The position numbers and the translations under genes are program-made. DNA of 64,000 nucleotides from Oceanobacillus bengalensis (GTDB lineage Bacteria > Bacillota > Bacilli > Bacillales > Amphibacillaceae): positions 1 to 64,000 of the forward strand of contig NZ_RBZO01000011.1 in NCBI RefSeq assembly GCF_003628445.1, written 5' to 3'. Under the pieces are notes generated by a model. It ran no database searches and had not been told where the DNA came from. It saw only the letters and a list, made by a program, of their open reading frames with translations. How positions within the stretch are numbered: the first letter of the stretch is position 1; every line of letters starts with the position of its first letter. This document shows, piece after piece, positions 53,662-62,709 of this stretch.

Positions 53662-54954
53662 TCATTGATTTAACGTAAATAGTTTCCTTGGACGTCCTTT
53701 TTGATAGGGCCTTTCCTCTCCTGAAACACGAATTACTTCTCCAGATAATAATTTATTAACCGTTCGTTCTGCACTTCGTTTTGTAACGTTGTAATAATTC
53801 GCGATATCGTTTGATGAAAAAGGTTCATTATTCCGTGTACGAATGAATTCAATGAAATTATATGACAATTCATTGTTCAAGCGTGCATTGTGTATCAGTG
53901 CATGGTATAACTTCGAAGCATCAAACTCCTTCTTAATTCCAATTGGTCCGATGGTTTCTTGTCTTTCATTGACAATGTAACATTTGCTGTCTTCTGTTTT
54001 AGCACATGTATCGAGTGCGATTTTTGCATTTACTTCCGATTGTTTCGCCGTTAAACCTAGACCATACCCTATATCAACTGAGCTTTTTACTTCGGATTTT
54101 ATTTCTCTAAGAAGAGGAAAATCACGGTAATGATTTGTTAGGTGATTAATGACAGCAATGGTGCCGAAAATAACAAATTGATGATCACTAATAGGGAAGA
54201 CGGAAGCATCTGTCTTTTTACTGAATGTAGTTAAAACATGATGGAGTTTTTCCATTTTCTTTTGAAGTCCCTCTTCTCCATATTGTTCAATGATTGTTTT
54301 GGGATTCTTTATTTGGATATACCCTGTCACTACTTGGGCGCTCTTACTAAGATTTAATTTAATACTCTTTTTCCCTTGATCAATCGCGCGCTCTATATTT
54401 ATAGAAGGGATATGCATCATGCTAGTTGGAACATTTAACTCCTTCAAATATTCCTCGACGGTTTTTACGGAGGTTAGGACATAATCTATCTTACCTTCCT
54501 TCCATAGATTGTGATGAAAGGAAACGATCTTATCTATATCAATTTCCGATTGAATACCGTAATCATATGTGAAGACAGCTTGGTCCTCGGAATTTATGTC
54601 CTGAAGAACAGATTCGACATATTTTTTATCCACCATATCAATCGATAAACGATTTAACTTCTGGTTTTTTAATTGTTGTAGTTGATAAAAAGAAGTAAGT
54701 AGCATTTGCTCATCGAATGCAATCTGGACAGCTGGTAGACGCTTCTTTTGAACTTTTTTTCTCACATATAAATAGGAGATAGCTTCTGTAAATAAATAAA
54801 TATCACACATGAAAGCCTTTTCAATTAATTCTACGGTTTCACTTTCTCTATTGTATGTAAAAGGAATAATTTCGATATCTTGTTGTGCTTCTGTAAGTTG
54901 CTTTATTTTAGTAATAACTTCTTCTCTACCAAATGTTGCGATTTTTACTTTCAT
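53662..54954 (-). CDS. Putative transcriptional regulator with degenerate GGDEF-like domain and winged helix
   Basis: A 430-residue soluble protein I cannot place exactly. Residues 1-190 look like an alpha/beta sensor reminiscent of PrpR N-terminal domains (MKVKIATFGREEVITKIKQL). Residues about 205-330 (TGYIQIKNPKTIIEQYGEEG, then ISDHQFVIFG and VDIGYGLGLTAKQSEVNAKI) have the strand/helix order of GGDEF folds without the GGDEF motif. The last ~65 residues (FSSNDIANYYNVTKRSAERT, then a GRPRKLF tail) form a winged helix. It lies 24 bases after a serine hydrolase gene in the same operon and next to oppA genes, so peptide sensing is a reasonable guess. Confidence 0.65.
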   Translation of the reverse strand: MKVKIATFGREEVITKIKQLTEAQQDIEIIPFTYNRESETVELIEKAFMCDIYLFTEAISYLYVRKKVQKKRLPAVQIAFDEQMLLTSFYQLQQLKNQKLNRLSIDMVDKKYVESVLQDINSEDQAVFTYDYGIQSEIDIDKIVSFHHNLWKEGKIDYVLTSVKTVEEYLKELNVPTSMMHIPSINIERAIDQGKKSIKLNLSKSAQVVTGYIQIKNPKTIIEQYGEEGLQKKMEKLHHVLTTFSKKTDASVFPISDHQFVIFGTIAVINHLTNHYRDFPLLREIKSEVKSSVDIGYGLGLTAKQSEVNAKIALDTCAKTEDSKCYIVNERQETIGPIGIKKEFDASKLYHALIHNARLNNELSYNFIEFIRTRNNEPFSSNDIANYYNVTKRSAERTVNKLLSGEVIRVSGEERPYQKGRPRKLFTLNQ

Positions 54955-54978
54955 AGAATACGACTCCTCCTAATATAA

Positions 54979-55767
54979 TTATTTCATGTACTGTATTAAT
55001 ACTTTACTTATTTCTGATATATAGCTTTGTGCAGTTCCAGCTTCTACCCATCCTTCTGATAAAACTGCTACTTCTACTAATTTCTGTTTGTTTACTACGA
55101 TACCAGCATCATGCTCCACACCTGGCAATTCACCAGTTTTATGATAAAAGGTAATGTGATGATTTTCTTGTATATTTGAAGGAAGCTTATGGTTTAATTG
55201 TTGATCTGAAAGTATATTCATGATTTGTGTACGACTATGGTCAGTGAGTATATTATTTCTTTTTGAAATGAGTTGAAGTAATTTAATTACATCATTTGCG
55301 CTTGTGTAATTTTCTTTTCCTACTTGTTGTGCAGTAACATCCATAAATTTACGATTAATAACCGTTTTGGTACATCCTATTTGTTTAGCAAGTTTATTTA
55401 CATTATGCCTATCCACAACGTCCATCATAAGATTTGCCGCCGTATTGTCAGAAACGATAATCATTAATTCTATTAGATTCCTATATGTAAATACTCGGGA
55501 ACCTGTTAAGTATGTAATAACTCCTGCGCCATAGGCTAAATGTTCCTTTTCGATATGTATCTGTTTTTCTAGTGATAGCTTTCCATCTTGTGATTGCCTA
55601 AAAGCTTCCACAAGGATAAATAATTTTGCAAGACTAGCGGCTTTACGCATTTTCCCACCGTTTATGTTTATCCTTCCATCTGGGGTATTCATGTTGATTG
55701 AGAAGATTCCAGGTACTTTAGAGGTAATTTCTTGAAGAGACAAATTTAGTTGTTTAAATTGCATCAT
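54979..55767 (-). CDS. Cytosolic class A beta-lactamase-like serine hydrolase
   Basis: The 262-residue protein has the three penicillin-recognising motifs: SLAK with Ser45 and Lys48, SDN at 106-108 and KTG at 210-212. Class A enzymes have an E-x-x-x-N omega-loop motif for deacylation; the segment here (NRKFMDVTAQQVG) lacks an obvious equivalent. There is no signal peptide, so it should stay in the cytoplasm, where it cannot protect against beta-lactams. Peptide or amino-ester hydrolysis is more likely, in keeping with the linked regulator and the adjacent oligopeptide importer. AAGGGA precedes the ATG pair. Confidence 0.82.
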   Translation of the reverse strand: MMQFKQLNLSLQEITSKVPGIFSINMNTPDGRININGGKMRKAASLAKLFILVEAFRQSQDGKLSLEKQIHIEKEHLAYGAGVITYLTGSRVFTYRNLIELMIIVSDNTAANLMMDVVDRHNVNKLAKQIGCTKTVINRKFMDVTAQQVGKENYTSANDVIKLLQLISKRNNILTDHSRTQIMNILSDQQLNHKLPSNIQENHHITFYHKTGELPGVEHDAGIVVNKQKLVEVAVLSEGWVEAGTAQSYISEISKVLIQYMK

Positions 55768-55909
55768 TTGTGGTCCCTTCTTTTAATCTACTTCATAATT
55801 ATAACTATCATACCTGAATTTTCATAATATTGTCAAGAAGTCTATGAATCTAGTAAATTCAAAGAGTATATTGATTCATTTGATAAATAAAAGTTTTCTA
55901 AAAAATATC

Positions 55910-55988
55910 TTTACATTTTTAATAGAATAGTAGTATAATTCGGATTATAGTTTTTATAAGCTTCTGTATATTTAATTTTCAGAATTGA
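55910..55988 (+). promoter_or_regulatory. Promoter and CodY-like site of first oppA paralogue
   Basis: TTTACA (55910-55915) and TATAAT (55934-55939) are 18 bases apart. AATTTTCAGAATTGA (55974-55988) follows in the leader and matches the CodY consensus AATTTTCWGAAAATT at 11 of 15 positions, with the left half and centre perfect. Confidence 0.6.
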
Positions 55989-56011
55989 TTAACAACAAGG
56001 GGGTATTTTTT

Positions 56012-57703
56012 ATGAAGCTGAAAAATTGGTTAGTGTTATTTTTATTAGGTCTTGGGCTTACTGTATTAGCTGCATGTGCTAGTGGTGAGGAGGAAGAGGC
56101 TACTGGTAATGGGCAAGATGGAGAATCGGAATCGGAGCAACCAGCGGAATCAGAAGGGGAACAAGTACTTAATTTCCTAAATCCAGAGACGATTCCATCA
56201 ATGGACCCATCACTCGCAACAGACGAATCTTCCTTTGTATATTTAGCGGCAACAATGGAAGGTCTTTATCGATTAGATGAAAATGCACAGCCTGTGCCGG
56301 GAATTGCTTTAGAGCATGATGTAAGTGATGATGGATTAACATGGACATATACATTACGTGAAGATGCTGTTTGGGAGAATGGTACCCCTGTTACAGCGCA
56401 TGACTTTGTTTACGCATGGAGGCGTGCAGTAGATCCTGCTACTGGTTCTGAATATGGCCCATATATGATGAATGGCGTTATCAAGAATGCTACAGCGGTT
56501 AGTAGTGGAGAAGTTGGTGTAGAAGAATTAGGTGTTACAGCTGAAGATGATTATACATTAGTTGTTGAGCTTGAAAACCCAACACCGTATTTTGAAACAC
56601 TAACAACATTTGGCACATTCTTCCCGTTAAATCAAGAATTTGTTGAGGAGCAAGGGGATGACTTTGCTACAAGTTCAGATACGTTATTGGCAAATGGACC
56701 ATATACAATAGAAGAATGGACAAGCACTAGTAACTCTTGGGAATTAGCGAAAAATGCAGCGTACTGGGATGCAGATACTGTTCAAATGGATAAACTAACA
56801 TTTGAAGTAGTGAAGGATCCTACAACAGCAGTTCGTTTATACGAAGAAGGTACGGTTGATCGAGCTGATTTAACATCAGATCTAGTGGATCAATATTCTA
56901 CAAATGAAGATTATGTCATTACAGCAGATACATTTGTATATTTTATTAAATTTAACCAAGAAGCAAATGAAGCGCTAGCAAATACGAATATTCGATCTGC
57001 AATTAGTAGAGCGTTTGACAAGCAAGCTTTAGTTGATGAAATCCTTAATAATGGGTCACTTGTTGCAAACGGACTTATTCCAGGAGACTTCACACCAATG
57101 CCTGAAACGGGAGAGGACTTCCGTGCGGTTAGTGGTGATCTTGTAACATATGACCTTGAGGCAGCGAAAGGATTCTGGGAAGATGGTCTAGCTGAACTTG
57201 GTACAGACTCTGTTGAGCTTGAGCTATTAACGGATGATGATGAAACTACGAAATTAATGGTTGAGTATATTGCAAACCAACTTACAAGTAATTTACCTGG
57301 ATTAGAATTATCTATTAAACAAGTTCCAAAAGAACAACGTCTTGATTTAGACACTAGTATGGATTACGAAGTACAAATATCTAGATGGGGTCCAGACTTC
57401 CTTGATCCATTTACTTACATGAACCTTTGGACAACAGATAGCGGAAATAATATGATGGGCTATTCAAGTGCTAAGTACGATGAATTAGTATTTGCTACTG
57501 CAGCTGAACTTGCGACAGATAATGTAGCTCGATATGAAAACTTCTTAGAAGCAGAAAAGGTTCTATTTGAAGATGCAGCAATCGCCCCAATTTATCAAGC
57601 ATCGAGAGCGCAACTAGTGTCTCCTAGAGTTGAAGGAGTATTTGTAAACCCATTTGGTGCAACATATGAGTATAAGTGGGCAACTGTTGGCTCAGAAGAA
57701 TAA
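56012..57703 (+). CDS. Oligopeptide ABC transporter substrate-binding lipoprotein (paralogue 1)
   Basis: The ~563-residue OppA/DppE-family protein has a lipobox TVLAAC (cysteine near residue 22), a 35-residue acidic linker, and the SBP_bac_5 fold with PSMDPSLATDES, MEGLYRLDENAQP, TWTYTLREDAVWENGTPVTAHDFVYAW and a WGPDFLDPFTY block near the C-terminus. It captures peptides for import by OppBCDF. The ATG at 56012 follows AGGGGGTATTTTT. It is the first of three closely related genes, each with its own promoter and terminator. Confidence 0.93.
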   Translation: MKLKNWLVLFLLGLGLTVLAACASGEEEEATGNGQDGESESEQPAESEGEQVLNFLNPETIPSMDPSLATDESSFVYLAATMEGLYRLDENAQPVPGIALEHDVSDDGLTWTYTLREDAVWENGTPVTAHDFVYAWRRAVDPATGSEYGPYMMNGVIKNATAVSSGEVGVEELGVTAEDDYTLVVELENPTPYFETLTTFGTFFPLNQEFVEEQGDDFATSSDTLLANGPYTIEEWTSTSNSWELAKNAAYWDADTVQMDKLTFEVVKDPTTAVRLYEEGTVDRADLTSDLVDQYSTNEDYVITADTFVYFIKFNQEANEALANTNIRSAISRAFDKQALVDEILNNGSLVANGLIPGDFTPMPETGEDFRAVSGDLVTYDLEAAKGFWEDGLAELGTDSVELELLTDDDETTKLMVEYIANQLTSNLPGLELSIKQVPKEQRLDLDTSMDYEVQISRWGPDFLDPFTYMNLWTTDSGNNMMGYSSAKYDELVFATAAELATDNVARYENFLEAEKVLFEDAAIAPIYQASRAQLVSPRVEGVFVNPFGATYEYKWATVGSEE

Positions 57704-57718
57704 ATTATCTTTACTATA

Positions 57719-57758
57719 GAAGAGAGAGTACGCTAAATGGCGTTCTCTCTCTTTTTTT
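57719..57758 (+). terminator. Intrinsic terminator of oppA paralogue 1
   Basis: AGAGAGAGTACGC pairs with GCGTTCTCTCTCT, with minor imperfections, followed by TTTTTTT. Confidence 0.8.
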
Positions 57759-58268
57759 TAGCAGTTCTAAAAGGATTGTTGCTTTTTCCTAGATGAAATC
57801 TTTGACGCAAAATGTATAATATACGAATTAGATGTACTTAGGGTAATCATTAAAAAGATTCGTAAATAAATTGATCTGAGAACGCTTATCAAGTTACAAA
57901 TTCAGATTTTGAGCTCTGTTTTCATCTAGAGAGCGCCTATCAAGTTACAAATTCAGATTTTGAGCTCTGTTTTCATCTAGAGAGCGCTTATCAAGTTACA
58001 AATTCAGATTTTGAGCTCTGTTTTCATCTAGAGAACGCTTATCAAGTTACAAATTCAGATTTTGAGCTCTGTTTTCATCTAGAGAACGCTTATCAAGTTA
58101 CAAATTCAGATTTTGAGCACTGTTTTCATCTAGAGAACGCTTATCAAGTTACGTTCTCTTGCTCGAGGACTCCGTTCCTGAATTTAAGATCATAAGCCAA
58201 AATACCTTTTCTGCGTGTAATCTTACGTCACATTTTATATCAATAGCGACAAACAATATGAAAGAGCC
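57759..58268. mobile_element. TIR element with five 51-bp repeats of a diverged subtype (E4)
   Basis: The left end has CAGTTCTAAAAGGATTGTTG and the right end ACAAACAATATGAAAGAGCC (58249-58268). Five full 51-bp units start at 57878, 57929, 57980, 58031 and 58082, and a partial one at 58133. The unit differs from that of E1-E3 but keeps the 51-bp period, the core GCTTATCAAGTT and a TTTTGAGCTCT block parallel to TTTTGCTCT. The remaining flanks (TTACGTCACATTTTATATCA) match other members. Confidence 0.78.
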
Positions 58269-58357
58269 TAATTTATTTTTAGGTAATTTCTTAGTAATTT
58301 ATCAACATCATTTAAGACAAATTGAGAAATACTAAAGCTAAGGTTCAGACATGTAAC

Positions 58358-58387
58358 TTTACATTTTAGTTAAAGAAAGCGTATAAT
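58358..58387 (+). promoter_or_regulatory. Promoter of second oppA paralogue
   Basis: TTTACA (58358-58363) and TATAAT (58382-58387) are 18 bases apart, the same boxes and spacing as for paralogues 1 and 3. No good CodY box is seen in its leader. Confidence 0.6.
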
Positions 58388-58451
58388 TTTCTCCGTTGGC
58401 TCTTTTATTTGAACATTCTAGGAAACATAACACAGAGGAGGTCATATATTT

Positions 58452-60107
58452 ATGAAGTTAAGAAATTACACACTATTGATTGTCTTAGGACTTTTGCTAA
58501 CTGTACTAGTCGCTTGTGGTGGAAATGATGATGAAGGTACTACAGGTTCTGAACAAGCCTCAGGAGAAAATGTATTTAACTTTATCAATGGAGATACCAT
58601 TCCTACAATGGATCCTTCCATGGCAACGGATGAGTATGGATTTCAATTTTTAGGTGCTACAATGGAAGGTCTATACCGATTAGATGAAAATGCACAGCCT
58701 GCCCCGGGGATTGCAACAAACCATGATGTGAGTGAAGATGGTTTAACGTATACATTCCATTTGCGTGAAGATGCTACATGGTCAAATGGAGATCCAGTAA
58801 CTGCGCATGACTTTGTTTATGCATGGCAACGTGCGGTAAATCCAGATACGGGTTCAGAGTACGGACCGTATATGATGGGCGGAGTTATTAAAAATGCAAC
58901 TGCAGTAAATGCTGGGGATGTACCAGTTGAAGAACTAGGAGTTATTGCTGAGGACGATTACACATTAGTCGTTGAATTAGAGAACCCTACACCTTATTTT
59001 GAATCTTTAACAACATTTGGAACGTTTATGCCGTTAAATCAGGCTTTTGTTGAGGAGCAAGGAGATAGCTTTGCAACGAGTTCTGATACGTTATTAGCAA
59101 ATGGTCCATATACGCTGGAAAATTGGACAAGTACGGCAAATGAATGGGATTTAGTGAAAAATGACAGTTACTGGGATGCAGACACTGTTCAATTAGATAG
59201 AATTAATCATGTAGTAGTAAAAGATGCGACAACTCAAGTGAGACTTTATGAGGAAGGTTCTGTTGATCGCGCAAATATTTCTTCTGACCTTGTTGATCAG
59301 TATTCTACACATGAAGATTATCAAGTTGTACCAGAAACAGGTGTAGCTTATATTAAGATGAACCAAACGAGAAATGAAGCATTAGCAAATGAAAATATTC
59401 GAGCTGCGATTAGTAGAGCAGTAAATAAGGAAGCGTTAGTTAATGAAATTTTAAATAACGGTTCTATTGTAGCGAATGGACTTGTTCCATTGGATTTTGT
59501 CACATTGCCTGAAACAGAAGATGACTTCCGTGAAGTGAACGGGGATCTTGTAACATATGATGTGGAATCCGCGAAGGAATATTGGGAAAAAGGATTAGCT
59601 GAACTTGGCACAGATACTGTATCCATTGAACTACTAGGTGACGATGGTGAAAATGCGAAAATAAGTAATGAATATATCGCTAACCAATTATCATCAACGC
59701 TCCCAGGTTTAGAAGTTAAACTAAAGAACGTACCATTTGAACAACGTTTGGATTTAGATTCTAATATGGACTATGATTTACAAATTAGTTTATGGGGCCC
59801 AGATTATCTTGATCCTAATACATTTTTAGACCTTTGGGTAACTGACGGTGGTAACAATAAGATGGGTTACTCCAATCCTGAATATGATCGCTTAATCGAG
59901 GAAGCTGGTACAACGCTTGCTTCAGATAATGTTGCACGCTATGAAAATTTCCTTGAAGCAGAAAAGTTACTATTCGAAAATGCTGCAGTAGCTCCATTGT
60001 ACCAGTCGGCGATGGCACAGCTTGTTTCTCCTAAAGTAGAAGGCGTGTTTGTCAATCCGTTTGGTGCGCAATACGAATATAAATGGGCAACAGTTGGGTC
60101 TGAATAA
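58452..60107 (+). CDS. Oligopeptide ABC transporter substrate-binding lipoprotein (paralogue 2)
   Basis: A 551-residue OppA-family lipoprotein (lipobox TVLVAC, cysteine near residue 22) closely similar along its whole length to the genes on either side, with a shorter acidic linker. The conserved blocks are MDPSMATDEYGFQFLGATMEG and WGPDYLDPNTFLDLW. It is closer to paralogue 3 than to paralogue 1 in the MATDEYGFQF region. GAGGAGG precedes the ATG. The three genes probably arose by tandem duplication and may differ in peptide preference. Confidence 0.93.
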   Translation: MKLRNYTLLIVLGLLLTVLVACGGNDDEGTTGSEQASGENVFNFINGDTIPTMDPSMATDEYGFQFLGATMEGLYRLDENAQPAPGIATNHDVSEDGLTYTFHLREDATWSNGDPVTAHDFVYAWQRAVNPDTGSEYGPYMMGGVIKNATAVNAGDVPVEELGVIAEDDYTLVVELENPTPYFESLTTFGTFMPLNQAFVEEQGDSFATSSDTLLANGPYTLENWTSTANEWDLVKNDSYWDADTVQLDRINHVVVKDATTQVRLYEEGSVDRANISSDLVDQYSTHEDYQVVPETGVAYIKMNQTRNEALANENIRAAISRAVNKEALVNEILNNGSIVANGLVPLDFVTLPETEDDFREVNGDLVTYDVESAKEYWEKGLAELGTDTVSIELLGDDGENAKISNEYIANQLSSTLPGLEVKLKNVPFEQRLDLDSNMDYDLQISLWGPDYLDPNTFLDLWVTDGGNNKMGYSNPEYDRLIEEAGTTLASDNVARYENFLEAEKLLFENAAVAPLYQSAMAQLVSPKVEGVFVNPFGAQYEYKWATVGSE

Positions 60108-60110
60108 AAT

Positions 60111-60147
60111 AATGGAGAGAAGTGTAGTTATTACACTTCTCTCCATT
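60111..60147. terminator. Bidirectional intrinsic terminator
   Basis: A perfect 16-bp stem (60111-60126 with 60132-60147) separates oppA paralogue 2 from the convergent DUF3899 gene. Confidence 0.92.
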
Positions 60148-60164
60148 TATTTTTCTCTATCTTC

Positions 60165-60527
60165 TTAAAGTAGGTAATATAAAAACATTAATAGAAGGAA
60201 TATACCAATTAAAGCAATGGTTTGGAACTTTAGAAACGAATAAAATGTATCGTTTGTTTTCTCAGAAGGCAACGGTTTGTCTTTCCATTCTTCTAAGTAA
60301 TCCCTATCCCTAGACATAATACTCCGGAACCTTCTAAATCCAAATGTAATGCCATTATAGAATCCGCCTCGAATGGTAAGTTGGAAAAGTAGAACAATTA
60401 AATAGGCAAAACTGATAAAGAAAAAGCCGTTAACGAAGTGGATTATCCCGTATCCATCGGAAAAGATGAATACAAGTAATACTGTTACAGTAATGTTTAA
60501 TAGTAGAAAAATTCCTTTTTTATTCAT
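60165..60527 (-). CDS. DUF3899-like small membrane protein
   Basis: A 120-residue protein with three hydrophobic segments (about 5-25, 30-52 and 98-118) and a charged central loop GFRRFRSIMSRDRDYLEEWK. The pattern fits the DUF3899 family, of unknown function. The ATG at 60527 has AAAGGTGA upstream; the frame reaches back to 60626 without a ribosome binding site. It sits on the opposite strand within the opp cluster. Confidence 0.75.
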   Translation of the reverse strand: MNKKGIFLLLNITVTVLLVFIFSDGYGIIHFVNGFFFISFAYLIVLLFQLTIRGGFYNGITFGFRRFRSIMSRDRDYLEEWKDKPLPSEKTNDTFYSFLKFQTIALIGIFLLLMFLYYLL

Positions 60528-60716
60528 TCTATTTTCACCTTTACATAAGATTTCTGCATTAGTAATCGCTAAAAGTAGTATATCATAACTACATTCTTCT
60601 ATCAGAAATAGATAGTATCGTCTCATAATACTATAAATTTTTAGTAGGAAACCGTCGCATTTAGTCGGTATTTGTAGAATTGTGTAAAAAATGTAAAAAA
60701 ATAAATTAAAAAACTC

Positions 60717-60806
60717 TTTACAATAGTATTAGAAAAGGGGTATAATTTCACTTGTAGAGATTTTAGATTTTAGACTAGCATCTATATCTTAAATTTTCAG
60801 AAAAAA
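60717..60806 (+). promoter_or_regulatory. Promoter and CodY-like site of third oppA paralogue
   Basis: TTTACA (60717-60722) and TATAAT (60741-60746) are 18 bases apart. AATTTTCAGAAAAAA (60792-60806) matches the CodY consensus at 13 of 15 positions and lies between promoter and ribosome binding site, where CodY would act as a roadblock. Confidence 0.65.
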
Positions 60807-60829
60807 ACAACTATGAGGGGGGACGTTTC

Positions 60830-62548
60830 ATGAAGCTAAAAAATTGGGCTCTATTATTAGCGCTTGGTTTATTGCTAACAGTTTTAGTTGCATGTAGTGG
60901 TGGGGATTCTGAGGATACAGAATCATCAGACACTGGTGATGCAGATACAGCAGAAGATACTACAGAAGAAGTAGCAGAAGAAACTGAAGGAGAAACTGAA
61001 GGAGAAAATGTACTTAATGTTATAAATGGAGATACTATTCCTTCGATGGATCCTTCAATGGCTACTGATGAATATGGATTCCAATTCATTGGTGCTACAA
61101 TGGAAGGTCTATATCGCTTAGATGAGAATGCAGAACCTGTTGAAGGTATTGCTACAAATCATGAAGTAAGCGAAGACGGTATGACATGGACATTTACATT
61201 ACGTGAAGATGCAACTTGGTCAAATGGTGACCCTGTAACTGCGCATGATTTTGTTTATGCATGGCAGCGTGCTGTTAGCCCTGACACAGGATCTGAATAT
61301 GGTCCATACATGATGGGTGGCGTAATCAAAAACGCAACTGAAGTCAATACAGGAGATGTTCCTGTAGAAGAACTAGGTGTAACTGCTGAAGATGATTTCA
61401 CATTAGTTGTCGAGTTAGCAAACCCAACTCCATATTTTGAATCGTTAACTTCATTTGGTACATTCATGCCATTAAACCAAGCATTTGTTGAAGAGCAAGG
61501 AGATAACTTTGCTACTAGTACAGATACATTACTATTTAATGGACCGTTCACTTTAGAAAACTGGACAAGCACAGCTAGCGAATGGGATTTAGTTAAAAAT
61601 GAATCTTACTGGGATGCTGAAACCGTACAAGTTGAAAAGATTAATCATGTTGTCGTAAAAGATCCTTCAACTTCAGTAAGACTTTATGAAGAAGGTTCTG
61701 TAGACCGTGCAGGTATTTCATCTGACCTTGTAGATCAATACTCTACACATGAAGATTATGTTGTAACACCAGAAACATCTGTTTTCTATCTAAAAATAAA
61801 TCAAACAAGAAACGAAGCTTTAGCAAATGCAAATATTCGTAATGCGATCGCTAGAGCATTTAACAAAGATGATTTAGTTAATGAAATTCTAAATAATGGT
61901 TCAATCGTTGCAAATGGATTAATTCCTGCAGACTTTGCTCCAGTGCCAGAATCTGGAGAAGATTTCCGTGCAGCGAGTGGGGACCTAATGACATATGATA
62001 CAGAAGCAGCTTTAGAATACTGGGAAAAAGGCCTTGATGAACTAGGTGTAGATTCAATCGATATGGAATTACTTGGTGGGGATACAGAAACTTCTAAAGT
62101 AATGAACGAATATCTTGCGAATCAATTATCTACAAATCTTCCGGGCTTAAATGTAACATTGAAGAGTGTTCCATTTGAACAACGTTTAGATTTAGATACA
62201 AGCATGGATTATGATTTACAAGTTGCTGGTTGGGGTCCAGACTATCTAGATCCATACACATTCTTAAGTTTATGGATTACTGATGGCGGAAACAACATGA
62301 TGGGTTATTCAAACTCAGAATATGATGCTTTATTAGAAGAAGCAACAACAACACTTGCAACAGATAATGTTGCTCGTTATGAAAACTTCTTTGAAGCAGA
62401 AAAGATTCTATTTGAAGACGCAGCAATTGCTCCTATTTATCAAAGTGCAATGGCACAGCTAGTTTCTCCTAAAATTGAGGGTGTATTTGTTAACCCGTTT
62501 GGGGCAACTTATGAATATAAATGGGCTAGTGTAAACTCAGCTGAATAA
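60830..62548 (+). CDS. oppA: Oligopeptide ABC transporter substrate-binding lipoprotein (paralogue 3)
   Basis: A 572-residue OppA-family lipoprotein (lipobox TVLVAC) with an extended Asp/Glu/Thr-rich linker (about residues 24-65) and the same fold and motifs as the two upstream paralogues (MDPSMATDEYGFQFIGATME, WGPDYLDPYTFLSLW). GGGGGG precedes the ATG. It is directly followed by oppB and oppC, so it is probably the principal receptor of the transporter. A CodY-like operator lies in its leader. Confidence 0.94.
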   Translation: MKLKNWALLLALGLLLTVLVACSGGDSEDTESSDTGDADTAEDTTEEVAEETEGETEGENVLNVINGDTIPSMDPSMATDEYGFQFIGATMEGLYRLDENAEPVEGIATNHEVSEDGMTWTFTLREDATWSNGDPVTAHDFVYAWQRAVSPDTGSEYGPYMMGGVIKNATEVNTGDVPVEELGVTAEDDFTLVVELANPTPYFESLTSFGTFMPLNQAFVEEQGDNFATSTDTLLFNGPFTLENWTSTASEWDLVKNESYWDAETVQVEKINHVVVKDPSTSVRLYEEGSVDRAGISSDLVDQYSTHEDYVVTPETSVFYLKINQTRNEALANANIRNAIARAFNKDDLVNEILNNGSIVANGLIPADFAPVPESGEDFRAASGDLMTYDTEAALEYWEKGLDELGVDSIDMELLGGDTETSKVMNEYLANQLSTNLPGLNVTLKSVPFEQRLDLDTSMDYDLQVAGWGPDYLDPYTFLSLWITDGGNNMMGYSNSEYDALLEEATTTLATDNVARYENFFEAEKILFEDAAIAPIYQSAMAQLVSPKIEGVFVNPFGATYEYKWASVNSAE

Positions 62549-62591
62549 AATTAAAAAGATTATGCTTTTGACAATCTAATGTCATTTAATT

Positions 62592-62645
62592 GGACAAGAG
62601 AGTGTGTACCTATAAAGGTAATCATGCTCTCTTGTTCCATTTTGG
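62592..62645 (+). terminator. Hairpin between oppA and oppB
   Basis: GGACAAGAGAG (62592-62602) pairs imperfectly with CTCTCTTGTTCC (62627-62638), followed by a short T stretch. Partial termination would give an excess of binding protein over permease. Confidence 0.65.
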
Positions 62646-62709
62646 GAAAAAAATCTTACAATAGTGAACATTCGATGAATTTCGACACATAAGCTTAGGA
62701 GGTGCAAGA

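Noticed and set aside
57878-58153. CRISPR array
   Set aside because: The 51-bp units are nearly identical along their full length with no variable spacers, and there are no cas genes nearby.
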